Below, one piece after another: positions 14,573 through 23,411 of a DNA stretch of 48,371 bases. The notes under the pieces are model-generated. The model saw nothing but the letters and a program-made list of their open reading frames with translations. It was not told the origin of the DNA and searched no databases. This DNA is from an uncultured Dialister sp. (GTDB lineage: Bacteria; Bacillota; Negativicutes; Veillonellales; Dialisteraceae), in NCBI GenBank assembly GCA_934193095.1, contig CAKPUX010000009.1, positions 1-48,371 of the forward strand, in the 5' to 3' direction. Position 1 is the first letter of the stretch. Each line of letters opens with the position of its first letter. The position numbers were made by a program, and so were the translations under genes.

Positions 14573-15861
14573 TTGAGCACCTTTCCTTCTTTCATGACAA
14601 TCTCTCCATCCACGATGGTCATGACCGCTTTGCCTTTCAGCGTCAGCCCTTCATAAGGAGTGAAGAGGGATTTCGTATAGAGATCCTGTCCGTGGACAGT
14701 CCATTCTTTATCCGGATCGATCAGCGTGATATCTGCCGCAGCGCCTTCTGTCAGGACGCCGCCTTCGATGCCGAGGAGCTTCGCCGGATTCACGCTCATC
14801 AGTTCGACGATCTTGTCGATGGTGAAGCCCTCCTGATGGTAGAGCACCGTCAGCGTCGAGGCAAGAGAGGTCTCAAGACCTGCGATGCCGTTCGGCGCGC
14901 AGTTGAAAGGAACATCCTTTTCTTCATTGCAGTGCGGGGCATGGTCTGTCATGATGGCATCGATGGTGCCATCCTTCAGTCCTTCGATCAGCGCTTTTCT
15001 GTCCTCGTCCGTGCGCAGCGGCGGCGCCATCTTGAAAGCCGCTTCATAGTGCTTCAGCCATTCATCGGTGAAATAGAGGTGCTGCGCGGTGACTTCCGTC
15101 GAGCAGTTCACGCCCTTCGCCTTCGCTTCGCGGATGAGATCGACTGCCTTGCCGCTCGATACATGCGCGATGTGGATATGACAGCCGGTCAGCTCCGAAA
15201 GGAGCAGGTCGCGAGCGACTGCGATATTTTCCCCTGTCGCCGGACGTCCGGTGACGCCCATCGCATAGGAAACTTTGCCTTCATTCATGAAGCCGTGCCC
15301 GCACATCGTCATATCTTCCGCATGGTCGATGACCATCTTGCCCAGCTGATCCGCGTACTCCATGGCGCGGCGCATGAAATTCGCACTCTCTACATAGTGT
15401 CCGTCATCCGAGAAAGCGACAGCGCCATCCGCTGCCATATCCCCCATTTCCGAGAGCTGCTTCCCTTCAAGATTCTTGGAGATCGAGCCGATCACGGAAA
15501 CCTTCACGACACCAGTCTCAGCTACACGGTGCTTCACATCACGCAAAACCGCCGCATTGTCGATGACAGGCTTCGTATTCGCCATAGTCGCGACACGGGT
15601 CACGCCGCCGGCAGCCGCTGCCTGTGTGCCTGTATAAATATCTTCCTTGGCTTCCTGTCCCGGTTCACGCAGATGGACATGCATATCGATGAGACCCGGT
15701 GTGACGAAAAGTCCCTTCGCATCGATTTCTTCTACCTCTTTGCCAGCCGCGCTGACATTCTGGCCGATTTCCTTGATCTTTCCATCTTCCACCAGGATAT
15801 TTGTCACTTCATGCTGGTGCTTGGCCGGGTTTACGATGGTACCATTCTTAATTAAGAGCAT
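14569..15861 (-). CDS. pyrC: Dihydroorotase, class I
   Basis: Zinc amidohydrolase that closes N-carbamoyl-aspartate to dihydroorotate. 430 residues: metal ligands in DMHVHLREPG, later His residues in IHIAHVSSG and MTDHAPHC. The start is ambiguous: an ATG at 15861 and a TTG immediately before it (15864) both lie downstream of GGAGGGG; the ATG was preferred. Either start overlaps the 3' end of pyrB by 14 to 17 bases. Its stop overlaps carA by four bases. Confidence 0.96.
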   Translation of the reverse strand: MLLIKNGTIVNPAKHQHEVTNILVEDGKIKEIGQNVSAAGKEVEEIDAKGLFVTPGLIDMHVHLREPGQEAKEDIYTGTQAAAAGGVTRVATMANTKPVIDNAAVLRDVKHRVAETGVVKVSVIGSISKNLEGKQLSEMGDMAADGAVAFSDDGHYVESANFMRRAMEYADQLGKMVIDHAEDMTMCGHGFMNEGKVSYAMGVTGRPATGENIAVARDLLLSELTGCHIHIAHVSSGKAVDLIREAKAKGVNCSTEVTAQHLYFTDEWLKHYEAAFKMAPPLRTDEDRKALIEGLKDGTIDAIMTDHAPHCNEEKDVPFNCAPNGIAGLETSLASTLTVLYHQEGFTIDKIVELMSVNPAKLLGIEGGVLTEGAAADITLIDPDKEWTVHGQDLYTKSLFTPYEGLTLKGKAVMTIVDGEIVMKEGKVLK

Positions 15862-16813
15862 CAATGTCTTTCCCCTCCGTCAGTGTCAAATATTCCAGAG
15901 CCATACGGACAGCCACGCCATTTCTGACTTCTTCCTGAATCCAGGACGCTTCATCGTAGGCTACATCATAACCGATTTCAATGCCTCTATTCATCGGGCC
16001 CGGATGGATCACCGCCACATCCGGCTTGCAAAGTGCCAGCCGCTTCTGATTGATACCGAAGAGACGTGCATATTCACGGGTCGTCGGGATGAATCCGCCA
16101 GCCGCTCTTTCAAGCTGGATACGAAGGATATTGATCGCATCCGCATCCTTCAGCGCTGTCTCCAGATCATCATCCACGATGCAGCCCATCGCTTCGAGTT
16201 CCTTCGGGACCAGCGTGCGCGGCCCCACCAGATGGACTTCCGCTCCCAGCTTTGTGAACCCGATGATATCGCTTCTTGCGACGCGGGAATGCAGCACATC
16301 ACCGATGATGACATACTTCATCCCTTTGATCTTCTTTCCTGCTTCCTTCATCGTGAAGAGCTCGAGCAGCGCCTGGCTCGGATGCGCGTGCGCACCATCG
16401 CCTGCATTCAGCACGACCGGTACCTTCACCTTCGGGCTCATGACCTTGGACGCAAAAAGAGCAGCCCCTTCAGACGAATCACGAATAACCACTGCATCCA
16501 CTCCCATAGCGGAAACGGTCAGCAATGTGTCTCGCATACTTTCACCCTTCGTCATCGAGCTGCCACTCTTTGTAATGTTGATCACGTCGGCTCCCAAATA
16601 CTTACCGGCAAGCTCGAAAGAACTACGAGTTCTGGTAGATGCTTCGGAAAACACTGTTACGATAGATTTGCCTTTCAGGAAATCTTTTTTCTTATTGTCA
16701 GATAACACAATTTTTTTCATCTGTGCTGCTACTTCTAAGATCCGCTCAATCTCTTCGGCTGTGAAATCAGCTAGCCCAAGAACACTGCGGCCTTGTAGTG
16801 AAATCGTGCTCAT
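15848..16813 (-). CDS. pyrB: Aspartate carbamoyltransferase, catalytic subunit
   Basis: Condenses carbamoyl phosphate with aspartate, the committed step of pyrimidine synthesis. 321 residues with the carbamoyl-phosphate loop EASTRTRSSFE, HPSQALLELF and HPGPMNRG. No pyrI regulatory subunit gene is present, as in Gram-positive-type enzymes. AAGGAGG precedes the ATG. First gene of the operon pyrB-pyrC-carA-carB-pyrK-pyrD with promoter and leader hairpin just upstream. Confidence 0.97.
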   Translation of the reverse strand: MSTISLQGRSVLGLADFTAEEIERILEVAAQMKKIVLSDNKKKDFLKGKSIVTVFSEASTRTRSSFELAGKYLGADVINITKSGSSMTKGESMRDTLLTVSAMGVDAVVIRDSSEGAALFASKVMSPKVKVPVVLNAGDGAHAHPSQALLELFTMKEAGKKIKGMKYVIIGDVLHSRVARSDIIGFTKLGAEVHLVGPRTLVPKELEAMGCIVDDDLETALKDADAINILRIQLERAAGGFIPTTREYARLFGINQKRLALCKPDVAVIHPGPMNRGIEIGYDVAYDEASWIQEEVRNGVAVRMALEYLTLTEGKDIDALN

Positions 16814-16834
16814 GCCGGCCTCCTTGAATCAACG

Positions 16835-16853
16835 CATAGAATGGGATTCTATG
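16835..16853 (-). promoter_or_regulatory. Leader inverted repeat before pyrB
   Basis: CATAGAAT-3 nt-ATTCTATG, a perfect 8-bp inverted repeat between the predicted transcription start (near 16866) and the pyrB ribosome-binding site. It may act as a DNA operator or an RNA hairpin. The leader of about 50 nt is too short for a classical PyrR attenuator. Confidence 0.6.
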
Positions 16854-16872
16854 ATAAATAGTTATCCCTATA

Positions 16873-16901
16873 ATCATAAAGGGTAATTCACACTTTTTCA
16901 A
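16873..16901 (-). promoter_or_regulatory. pyr operon sigma-A promoter
   Basis: Minus strand: TTGAAA (16896-16901), 17-nt spacer, TATGAT (16873-16878). About 60 nt upstream of the pyrB start. Between this promoter and the OLD gene stop lies a fragment of the AGGGAAACGC repeat (about 16969-16980). Confidence 0.8.
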
Positions 16902-17006
16902 TAGCATAAGGGTATTAAATTTTTATTATGTAAAGAGCATGGGGTTTAAGAAAGCACTGATTCGATCGCTCCTCCCGATCGCTAGGGAAACGCAATCTAT
17001 AAGCCC

Positions 17007-18629
17007 CTACTTCTCACTCGCTCCCACCGCCGCCAGAATCACTTGAGAGAAAGCGGGCGGGATGAAATCCTTTCCCAGATGGTCGGCGAGCGAGCGCCCG
17101 ATGATGACGCCTTTATTCCCATAAAGCCATGCAAAGTAATAAAACTCCAGCGCTTTCTCATCTCTGGGATTGATATTCGACAATTTCCTTGGTGGATAGT
17201 AGCCCTTTGGGATGGCGAGCTTTGCGCCTGCTTTTTTGACAAGCGCTGAACTCACAAGATTTCCTCCCTCCGTGATATCTGCGATGACCGCATCTAAAAG
17301 ACGTCGGCCATTCCCGGAAAGGCATGCCTTCACGACATCCATTTCATAGCAGATATAGTCCGTATAGAAGACACCCGCACTCTTTTTGTGTTCCCCCATC
17401 ACATCGCGATCATAGAGCGAGACGACAGGCACATGGAAGCGGCGGATGAGGGAAGCGATCTTTGAGATCGAGCTTTCACCCCTCGCATTGATGAGGCAGA
17501 TGCCATAGTGGTCGAAGCGGATCCCCAGCGTCTTTGCAAATCCAGCAAAGGAACCATACTCTGTCTCGCCCTCGACAAGAACCGCCGCCCTCGCATAGAG
17601 CGCTTCCTTCACCTCCGGGAAATGCATGATGAGGTGCTTCTCGATTTCCCTGTCAAAATGAAATGAGGCACCGCAGGCGGCCTGCACCAGCTTCTTCTCA
17701 TCCCAGTAGAGGCGGATGATCTGCCGGTAATCATTCACCAGCGCATCTGTCGAATGCGTCACGACAAAGAGCTGTCCCGAAAGCCCATCGACCCCCAGAA
17801 GCGTCTGCACGAGCTTTAAAAAAAACGGCTCCTCATTCGACAGGATCATGTGACAGAAAGAAAGCATCGCCCGCTGCAGGTAAGGGTGGAGATGGAGCTC
17901 CGGCTCATCTACACTGACGAGCAGGGATAAAAAGCGCCGCCCCTTCGCATCCGTCGTCACCATGTGCTCGAAGGAAATGGCGCGGCTTGCCTTTTTCTTC
18001 ATCATCTGCATCAGCAGGACAAGCGCCGTCCGCGCCATCAGACAAGCCGTACGCTGGTACGAAGAACCATCTCCCCTTTCCCCAAACAGCGTCTCAAGCA
18101 GTGAGAGCGCCGCCTGCGATGGATGCTCCTTCGGCAGGGAAATCCCGATCCCTTTCTCTCTAAACATTGTCTCCACCTCAGAAATAACCGCCGGGGACTC
18201 CGTGAAATAATGCTGCAAAAGAGAAAGCAGCTCTCCCATCGATGCATGAGCCATCATCCTGCGCGGCATCTCACACAGGGAAAAATCGATATAAAAAAGG
18301 CATCGCAGGTACTCCAAGGGCAGCTGCCGCCCGCTCGCCTGATCAAAGAGACGTGGCACCACTTCCTGCACCGCCTGCACCAGATAGAGCTCTGCGGTCT
18401 CCCCTCCCGCCTCTTCGGCAAGCATCAGCCGTATCTCGATGGGATGGTCTGCATCAAGGAAATCGCCTTCACGGAATCCATACCCATGGCTGATCCATTT
18501 CAAGAGGCAAAGGAAATTGCTCTTACCGATATTGTTATCCCCCACCATATAGTTCACCTGTCTGTCAAATTGAAAGACGACATGGCGGAAGGTGCGGTAG
18601 TTATCAATGGTCATGGATGAAATATGCAT
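17007..18629 (-). CDS. OLD-family ATPase/TOPRIM nuclease
   Basis: 540 residues. N-terminal ABC-type ATPase with Walker A GDNNIGKSN (K36) and a Walker B-like SVDEPELHLHP around residue 235; C-terminal TOPRIM domain with VEGETEYGSF and LYDRDVMGE (acidic DxD). This is the OLD (overcoming lysogenisation defect) architecture: ATP-binding nucleases involved in phage defence or DNA repair. No UvrD-like helicase gene follows, so it is not a Gabija pair and fits the single-gene class 1 OLD group. GAGGAGGAG lies before the ATG. Monocistronic, with its own promoter; about 105 bp separate its stop from the pyr operon promoter region. Confidence 0.85.
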   Translation of the reverse strand: MHISSMTIDNYRTFRHVVFQFDRQVNYMVGDNNIGKSNFLCLLKWISHGYGFREGDFLDADHPIEIRLMLAEEAGGETAELYLVQAVQEVVPRLFDQASGRQLPLEYLRCLFYIDFSLCEMPRRMMAHASMGELLSLLQHYFTESPAVISEVETMFREKGIGISLPKEHPSQAALSLLETLFGERGDGSSYQRTACLMARTALVLLMQMMKKKASRAISFEHMVTTDAKGRRFLSLLVSVDEPELHLHPYLQRAMLSFCHMILSNEEPFFLKLVQTLLGVDGLSGQLFVVTHSTDALVNDYRQIIRLYWDEKKLVQAACGASFHFDREIEKHLIMHFPEVKEALYARAAVLVEGETEYGSFAGFAKTLGIRFDHYGICLINARGESSISKIASLIRRFHVPVVSLYDRDVMGEHKKSAGVFYTDYICYEMDVVKACLSGNGRRLLDAVIADITEGGNLVSSALVKKAGAKLAIPKGYYPPRKLSNINPRDEKALEFYYFAWLYGNKGVIIGRSLADHLGKDFIPPAFSQVILAAVGASEK

Positions 18630-18673
18630 GATCTCCTCCTCAGAAATACGTTCATGTGCATGCTCTTACCTAT

Positions 18674-18702
18674 ATTATATGCATCCTGCCAGCAGACTGC
18701 AA
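18674..18702 (-). promoter_or_regulatory. Promoter of the OLD-family gene
   Basis: Minus strand: TTGCAG (18697-18702), 17-nt spacer, TATAAT (18674-18679), about 45 nt before the ATG at 18629. Confidence 0.65.
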
Positions 18703-18823
18703 AATCATCCGTCAAAAGATGCACCGACTCGAACAGCTTAAGACAGACATGAGGAAGATGGATCAAGCACCTTATAAAGCCGTATCCTTCGATCCAATCT
18801 GTATTTCACTCTTTTTCTCACGC

Positions 18824-18862
18824 AAAAACGTGCAGCCAAGTTTCTCTACTTGGCTGCACGTT
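18824..18862 (-). terminator. Terminator of the TAXI/TRAP operon
   Basis: Perfect 14-bp arms (AACGTGCAGCCAAG at 18827-18840, its complement at 18849-18862), 8-nt loop, T run on the minus strand. 57 nt past the permease stop. Confidence 0.85.
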
Positions 18863-18918
18863 CATCAAAACGAATAAGGCTTCTGCCCCGTGAACCTTCA
18901 CAGGCTTTCGTGCATGGC

Positions 18919-20886
18919 TTACTTGCTCTTTTTGCTTCTGAAATACTGCATAGCGAAGACGCCGCCCAGTACGGCAATACCGATGATGTCGGTCAGGATG
19001 GTCGGATCGATGAGGCAGAGACCGCCCGCCAGAAGGAGAAGCCGCTCCAGGATATTCGCCTTGCAATAGAGCTGGCCGATCATGGCACCCGAGACGCCGA
19101 CCATACCGATAAGCGCGGTGATAGTGGTTTCCGTGACGGAGAAGAGTGTCGCATTGATGCCCAGGATTTCAGGGGAAAGGACAAAGACATATGGGATAAT
19201 GAAGGCCGCAATGCCGAGCTTCGACGCATTGACACCCGTCTTCAAGGGATCACCGCCGGAGATCGCAGAGCCTGCGAAAGCAGCCAGCGCAACTGGCGGG
19301 GTGATATCGGCGATGATGCCGAAGTAGAAAACAAACATATGCGCAGCCAGGATCGGCACACCGAGGGAGATCAGAGCCGGAGCAGCGATGGTCGAAGTGA
19401 TGACGTAGTTCGCCGTGGTCGGTACGCCCATACCGAGGATCAGCGAGGTGATCATGGTGCAGAAGAGAAGCAGGATGAAGTTGCCTGCTGCGATATCGAC
19501 AAGAGCCGAAGCCAGCTTCAGGCCGACACCTGTCTTGGTGACGATGCCGATGATCATACCTGCGGACGAGCACGCGATCAGGACGCCGAGCGCACCGCGG
19601 GCACCTTTGATCAGGCCGTCAACGATATCAGAGATGCTCATGCGGGTATTCGCACGAAGCATGGCAGAAGCGATAGAAATGAAGATACCGGCAAGCGCCG
19701 CTTTCATCGGGGTGTAGCCGGAAGCCAAAAGACCGATGATGGCGATCAGCGGAATGGCCAAATGCCCTTCCTCTTTCAGGATCTTGCCCCATGGAGGGAG
19801 CTCGCTTCTCGGCGTGCCCTGCAGGTTATTCTTTTTCGCTTCGAAATGTACCCCGAGGAATACCCCAATGAAGTAGAGAATGGCAGGAACGATGGCAGCC
19901 TTGACGACTTCCATATAAGGGATACCGACGAATTCCGCCATCAGGAAAGCGGCTGCGCCCATGATCGGCGGCATCAGCTGGCCACCGGTAGAAGCGGCTG
20001 CTTCTACGGCACCGGCGAAATTCTTGTGATAGCCCAGTTTCTTCATCATCGGGATGGTGAAGGAGCCGGAGCCTACGACGTTCGCTACCGAGGAACCGGA
20101 GATCGTACCCTGCAGAGCCGAGGAAATGACAGCGACCTTAGCTGGTCCGCCGGATGCCCAGCCAGCAATGGCATTGGCGATATCGATGAAGAATTTCCCA
20201 AGACCTGTCTTTTCCAGATACGCACCGAAAAGGATGAAGAGGAAAATGAAGGTGGAGGAAACACCCATCGGGATGCCAAAGACGCCCTCTGTTGTGAAGA
20301 AGAGGTGTCCGACCATCTGCTTGATGGTGAGCCCGCGATGTGCGAGCGGCCCGGGGAGGTACGGTCCGAAGAAACCATACGCAAGGAAGCAGCAGACAAC
20401 AATGACGATCGGAAGGCCTACGATACGGCGAGCCGCTTCGATGATCATCACGATGCCAAGCACCCCGATCACGGTATCCGTCGGAGTGACGGTGCCGGCG
20501 CGCAGGATGAGCTGCTGGTAGTTCACAAGAATGTAAATGGGGGGGATCATCGCAAGGACGGCAAGTGCCACGTCGATCGGATGGAAACGCCCCTCCTTGA
20601 CCCAGGCTTTCTTCGTCGGGCAGAGAAGATAGACGAGGCAGATACCGAAGGACAGGTGGACGCAGCGCTGGATCATCGCATCCAGTGCACCGAAAAACCC
20701 AGTATAGATCTGGAAGAGCGAGAAGCAAATACAGATGACTGCGATGACTTTGGCACAGATGCCTTTGTATTCCGCTGTATTTGACTCTTTATCCAGCTCT
20801 TTTAACTTCTTCTGCAGCTCCTCAGACATTTCTCCATTTTCAGAAACGCCTTCAGCCTGCACGTTCTTTTTCTCTAAATCAGCCAA
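18919..20886 (-). CDS. TRAP transporter fused permease (DctQM type)
   Basis: Membrane subunit of a TAXI-type tripartite ATP-independent periplasmic transporter, in which the small DctQ-like and large DctM-like parts are one protein (about 655 residues, many hydrophobic segments). An N-terminal soluble stretch of about 45 residues is rich in Glu and Lys and likely coiled coil. Substrate unknown; TAXI systems are often proposed to take up glutamate or other organic acids. Start chosen at the TTG at 20886 (MADLEKKN) because AGGAG lies nine bases upstream; the in-frame TTG at 20895 directly abuts that AGGAG. Follows the DUF1850 gene closely. Confidence 0.9.
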   Translation of the reverse strand: MADLEKKNVQAEGVSENGEMSEELQKKLKELDKESNTAEYKGICAKVIAVICICFSLFQIYTGFFGALDAMIQRCVHLSFGICLVYLLCPTKKAWVKEGRFHPIDVALAVLAMIPPIYILVNYQQLILRAGTVTPTDTVIGVLGIVMIIEAARRIVGLPIVIVVCCFLAYGFFGPYLPGPLAHRGLTIKQMVGHLFFTTEGVFGIPMGVSSTFIFLFILFGAYLEKTGLGKFFIDIANAIAGWASGGPAKVAVISSALQGTISGSSVANVVGSGSFTIPMMKKLGYHKNFAGAVEAAASTGGQLMPPIMGAAAFLMAEFVGIPYMEVVKAAIVPAILYFIGVFLGVHFEAKKNNLQGTPRSELPPWGKILKEEGHLAIPLIAIIGLLASGYTPMKAALAGIFISIASAMLRANTRMSISDIVDGLIKGARGALGVLIACSSAGMIIGIVTKTGVGLKLASALVDIAAGNFILLLFCTMITSLILGMGVPTTANYVITSTIAAPALISLGVPILAAHMFVFYFGIIADITPPVALAAFAGSAISGGDPLKTGVNASKLGIAAFIIPYVFVLSPEILGINATLFSVTETTITALIGMVGVSGAMIGQLYCKANILERLLLLAGGLCLIDPTILTDIIGIAVLGGVFAMQYFRSKKSK

Positions 20887-20891
20887 TTGTA

Positions 20892-21416
20892 TCAACTCCT
20901 AATTTCTTTTTTCTTATACAGCACCTGGTACAGCGGTGCTACATACAGATGAAGTTCCTTTCCCAAAGGCATAAGGCTTGCGAGGTCATACTCCGTATCT
21001 CCGACATAGACCTTTTCTTCATTCGTCACGCCGTTACGGATCGACAGCTCCGGATAGGGACGGTTCATGTTATCCAGAATAAACCAGCCGTCTTCTTCAC
21101 GGAAATCGCCATCTTCTTTGGAGAAAGGAAGTCCTACCCCCATGGATTGGTATTTGGTAGACTTCAGTACGAGCCCCGTCGCCATGTCATTGACTTCAAG
21201 GTACTCGTGAATCATCGTCTTTTGGACCGAGTGCCTGTACACCAGTGTCACCGGTGTACCCGGACGCACCCGCTGCCTGATGATGAATCCGTCTGCTGTC
21301 TGTCCGAAAAGATAGTCCTGACGAACAAACCAGCCTCCCACGGTCACTATCACACAGATGATCATCCCGAAAACGATAAGTATAGTTTCTAATTTCCCGT
21401 TTTTCTTTTTCTTCAT
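20892..21416 (-). CDS. DUF1850 membrane-anchored protein
   Basis: 174 residues. Lys-rich N-terminus and one transmembrane helix (residues about 11-30), then an extracytoplasmic domain with YRHSVQKTMIHEYLEV, the hallmark (HSV...EF/EYL) of DUF1850. This family is typically encoded between a TAXI binding protein and the fused TRAP permease, as here, and is believed to be an accessory part of that transporter; the exact role is unknown. The ribosome-binding region is weak, and a stem-loop (21429-21463) carries an AGGAG in its loop. Confidence 0.85.
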   Translation of the reverse strand: MKKKKNGKLETILIVFGMIICVIVTVGGWFVRQDYLFGQTADGFIIRQRVRPGTPVTLVYRHSVQKTMIHEYLEVNDMATGLVLKSTKYQSMGVGLPFSKEDGDFREEDGWFILDNMNRPYPELSIRNGVTNEEKVYVGDTEYDLASLMPLGKELHLYVAPLYQVLYKKKEIRS

Positions 21417-21428
21417 GAAATGAAAGTG

Positions 21429-21463
21429 AGAACGGACTCCTTAGATGAGCCCGTTCTCCCTCC
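21429..21463 (-). promoter_or_regulatory. Stem-loop upstream of DUF1850 gene
   Basis: GAGAACGG and CCGTTCTC arms around a 15-nt loop containing AGGAG. It could set relative expression within the transporter operon or mark an mRNA processing or stabilising site. Upstream, 21465-21590 holds a diverged AGGGAAAGCGCTGATC repeat copy. Confidence 0.4.
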
Positions 21464-21648
21464 TTCCTATAAGGGAAAGCGCTGATCAGATCAGTGTTTC
21501 GATATGGATTGAACTTGAATACGTCACATGCTTGCCATGCCAGAGGCTCTGCGATTGCTATGCGGAAGGTGCATCGCTCCACCCCCGTTCAATGTACAAA
21601 AACCGCTGAGCCTTAGAGGCTTCTGCATGATGCCAGATGACCGCTATC

Positions 21649-22623
21649 TTATTTCGCTTTCAGATACTTTTCAGCGCCGGCATTCATCTTGATGGACATG
21701 CCTTCCAGCGCGGTATCCTTGGTGATGTACTTGCCGACAGCATGAGCAGCTTTCATGCGGTCAAGGTGTTCGTAGATGGCTTTGACGATCTGTTCGCCGA
21801 GATCATCAGAGAGTTTATCGGTGGTAACGATGACGCATTTCACGGCTACGGTGTTGACATCTTCTTCCTGTCCAGGATAGGTGCCCTTCGGTACGGTGAT
21901 CTTGGTGAAGTATGGATACTGCTTCATCAGCTTGTCCGCATGTTCTGCATCGATATTGACCAGTGCTGCGGATTTATTGGCAGCCAGATCCTGGATCGCT
22001 GCGGTCGGGAAGCCTGCGACGACGACACCGACATCGACATTGCCATCCTTCAGTGCATCAGCAGCTTCGCCGAAGGAGAGGTACTGTGCATCGATATCAT
22101 CATAGGTCAGACCATATGCACCGAGGATCTGACGGGCATTGGCTTCTGCGCCGGAGCCGGAAGCACCGACAGCGACCTTTTTGCCCTTGAGGTCAGCGAT
22201 GGATTTGATGCCTTTGTCAGCGGTGGTGACGAACTGGACAGTTTCCGGATAGAGTGCAGCGATACCGCGGATGTTTTCTACCTTGTTGTCCTTGAACATT
22301 TCCTTGCCGTTGGCTGCATAGTAAGCGATATCATTCTGGATGAAAGCGATGTCGACGGAGCCGTCTTTCAGCATATTGACATTGGCTACAGATGCACCGG
22401 TAGACTGTGCGGATGCATTCATGCCTTTGATATTCTGGTTCAGCAGTTCAGCGAGCGCACCGCCCAGTGGGTAATAGGTACCAGCCGTACCACCGGTAGC
22501 GATGTTCAGGAACTGTTTTCCGCCGCCTGCAGAAGAACCGGAATCGCCGCAGCCTGCAATCAGAGCTGCACCTGCGATGCAAAGAGCACCTGCCATGATC
22601 ATTTTCTTCATTGCTTTTTTCAT
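21649..22623 (-). CDS. TAXI-family TRAP solute-binding lipoprotein
   Basis: 324 residues. Exported substrate receptor of the transporter: N-terminal MKKAMKKM, hydrophobic core and lipobox LIAGC, then a Gly/Ser-rich linker and the TAXI domain (NIATGGTAGTYYPLGGALAE, the signature of the family). Start at 22623 chosen over an upstream ATG at 22671 because GGAGG lies just before it and the signal peptide begins there. First gene of the TAXI-DUF1850-permease operon; a gap of 232 nt follows before DUF1850, unusual for an operon and partly filled by repeat sequence. Confidence 0.93.
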   Translation of the reverse strand: MKKAMKKMIMAGALCIAGAALIAGCGDSGSSAGGGKQFLNIATGGTAGTYYPLGGALAELLNQNIKGMNASAQSTGASVANVNMLKDGSVDIAFIQNDIAYYAANGKEMFKDNKVENIRGIAALYPETVQFVTTADKGIKSIADLKGKKVAVGASGSGAEANARQILGAYGLTYDDIDAQYLSFGEAADALKDGNVDVGVVVAGFPTAAIQDLAANKSAALVNIDAEHADKLMKQYPYFTKITVPKGTYPGQEEDVNTVAVKCVIVTTDKLSDDLGEQIVKAIYEHLDRMKAAHAVGKYITKDTALEGMSIKMNAGAEKYLKAK

Positions 22624-22805
22624 AATAGTCGACCTCCTACGTCTCCCCCAAGTGGAAAGCATGTCCTCCATGAGATGAATTCCACTCTTATGCTTTCCTC
22701 AAAAACAGGATGCCTTCCGAGACTCCATCCGCAAGATGAAATAATATTCAAAAAAATGCAAATACCTTGAACTCTCAAAAGCACTCCTGCACCGAAGCAA
22801 AGTAC

Positions 22806-22848
22806 AAAAAAAGCAGCAGACAAAGAGAAAACTCTCCTGTCATGCTGC
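22806..22848 (-). terminator. Terminator between dcd and the TAXI operon
   Basis: Minus strand: GCAGCA/TGCTGC and GACA/TGTC stem with inner AGAG/CTCT pairing, then TTTTTTT. It lies downstream of both dcd and the promoter candidate at 22884-22912, so it either ends dcd transcripts or attenuates the TAXI operon. Confidence 0.7.
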
Positions 22849-22883
22849 AGCTTCTTTGCTCCAAGTGTTATTAAGTTGGTATT

Positions 22884-22912
22884 ATCATACTACTTTTCAA
22901 AGTCTTTGTAAA
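22884..22912 (-). promoter_or_regulatory. Candidate TAXI/TRAP operon promoter
   Basis: Minus strand: TTTACA (22907-22912), 17-nt spacer, TATGAT (22884-22889), overlapping the end of dcd. The leader would include the terminator-like hairpin at 22806-22848. Confidence 0.5.
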
Positions 22913-23411
22913 GTAGGCTTGGCTGAATTCCTTGATTATTCTGATATTTTCCGCTGTCATATCGGTCTGCCTCCCCCAAAACGGTATGGAAATAGATCTG
23001 GCAGATCTCTACCCCCGCATAGATGCGGATCGGCTGTACGCAGAACATTTCCAGCGTCCAGTACCCTGAGAAGCCCACATCTCCAAAGCCTGCCGTTACA
23101 TGGATGAAAAGACCCAGCCGCCCGATGGATGAGCGTCCCTCGAGCATCGGTACGAAGCATCTCGTTTTTGTATATTCATGCGTCCGTCCCAGGTAGAGCT
23201 TATTCGGCTGCAGCACATAGCCTTCCTCGGGGATATGAAGCAGCGTGCCTTCATTTCTCTTCTTCATGTCGAGCTCATAGTTATCATACACCATCAGCTC
23301 ATCAGCCAGAGTGAGGTTGTAGCTGTTCGGATTCACCCTCTCCGGATCAAAGGGATCGATGATGATTTCTTCCCCCATATGTCGCACAATTTCTTTGCCG
23401 GATAAAATCAT
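22890..23411 (-). CDS. dcd: dCTP deaminase
   Basis: Deaminates dCTP to dUTP (or to dUMP in bifunctional members), supplying dUMP for thymidylate. 173 residues with the family motifs: INP-like DPERVNPNSYNL, LEGRSSIGRLG (substrate Arg/Ser), HVTAGFGDVGFSG and the catalytic Glu in TLEMF; C-terminal KYQNNQGIQPS tail. It begins inside the stop of the HNH nuclease gene (ATGA overlap at 23408-23411), so the two are translationally coupled. Phage-induced dCTP-depleting deaminases exist as defence proteins, so the nuclease partner raises the question whether this Dcd is purely metabolic. Confidence 0.92.
   Translation of the reverse strand: MILSGKEIVRHMGEEIIIDPFDPERVNPNSYNLTLADELMVYDNYELDMKKRNEGTLLHIPEEGYVLQPNKLYLGRTHEYTKTRCFVPMLEGRSSIGRLGLFIHVTAGFGDVGFSGYWTLEMFCVQPIRIYAGVEICQIYFHTVLGEADRYDSGKYQNNQGIQPSLLYKDFEK

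Noticed and set aside
16814..16901. PyrR-type attenuator in the pyr leader
   Set aside because: Leader is about 50 nt with no terminator or antiterminator and no PyrR-binding consensus seen.
17007..18629. Gabija (GajA-GajB) system
   Set aside because: No UvrD-like helicase gene adjacent on either side.
18850..20784. A 644-codon plus-strand frame opposite the TRAP permease
   Set aside because: Asp/Arg/His-rich translation with no recognisable domain; the minus frame is a clear membrane protein.
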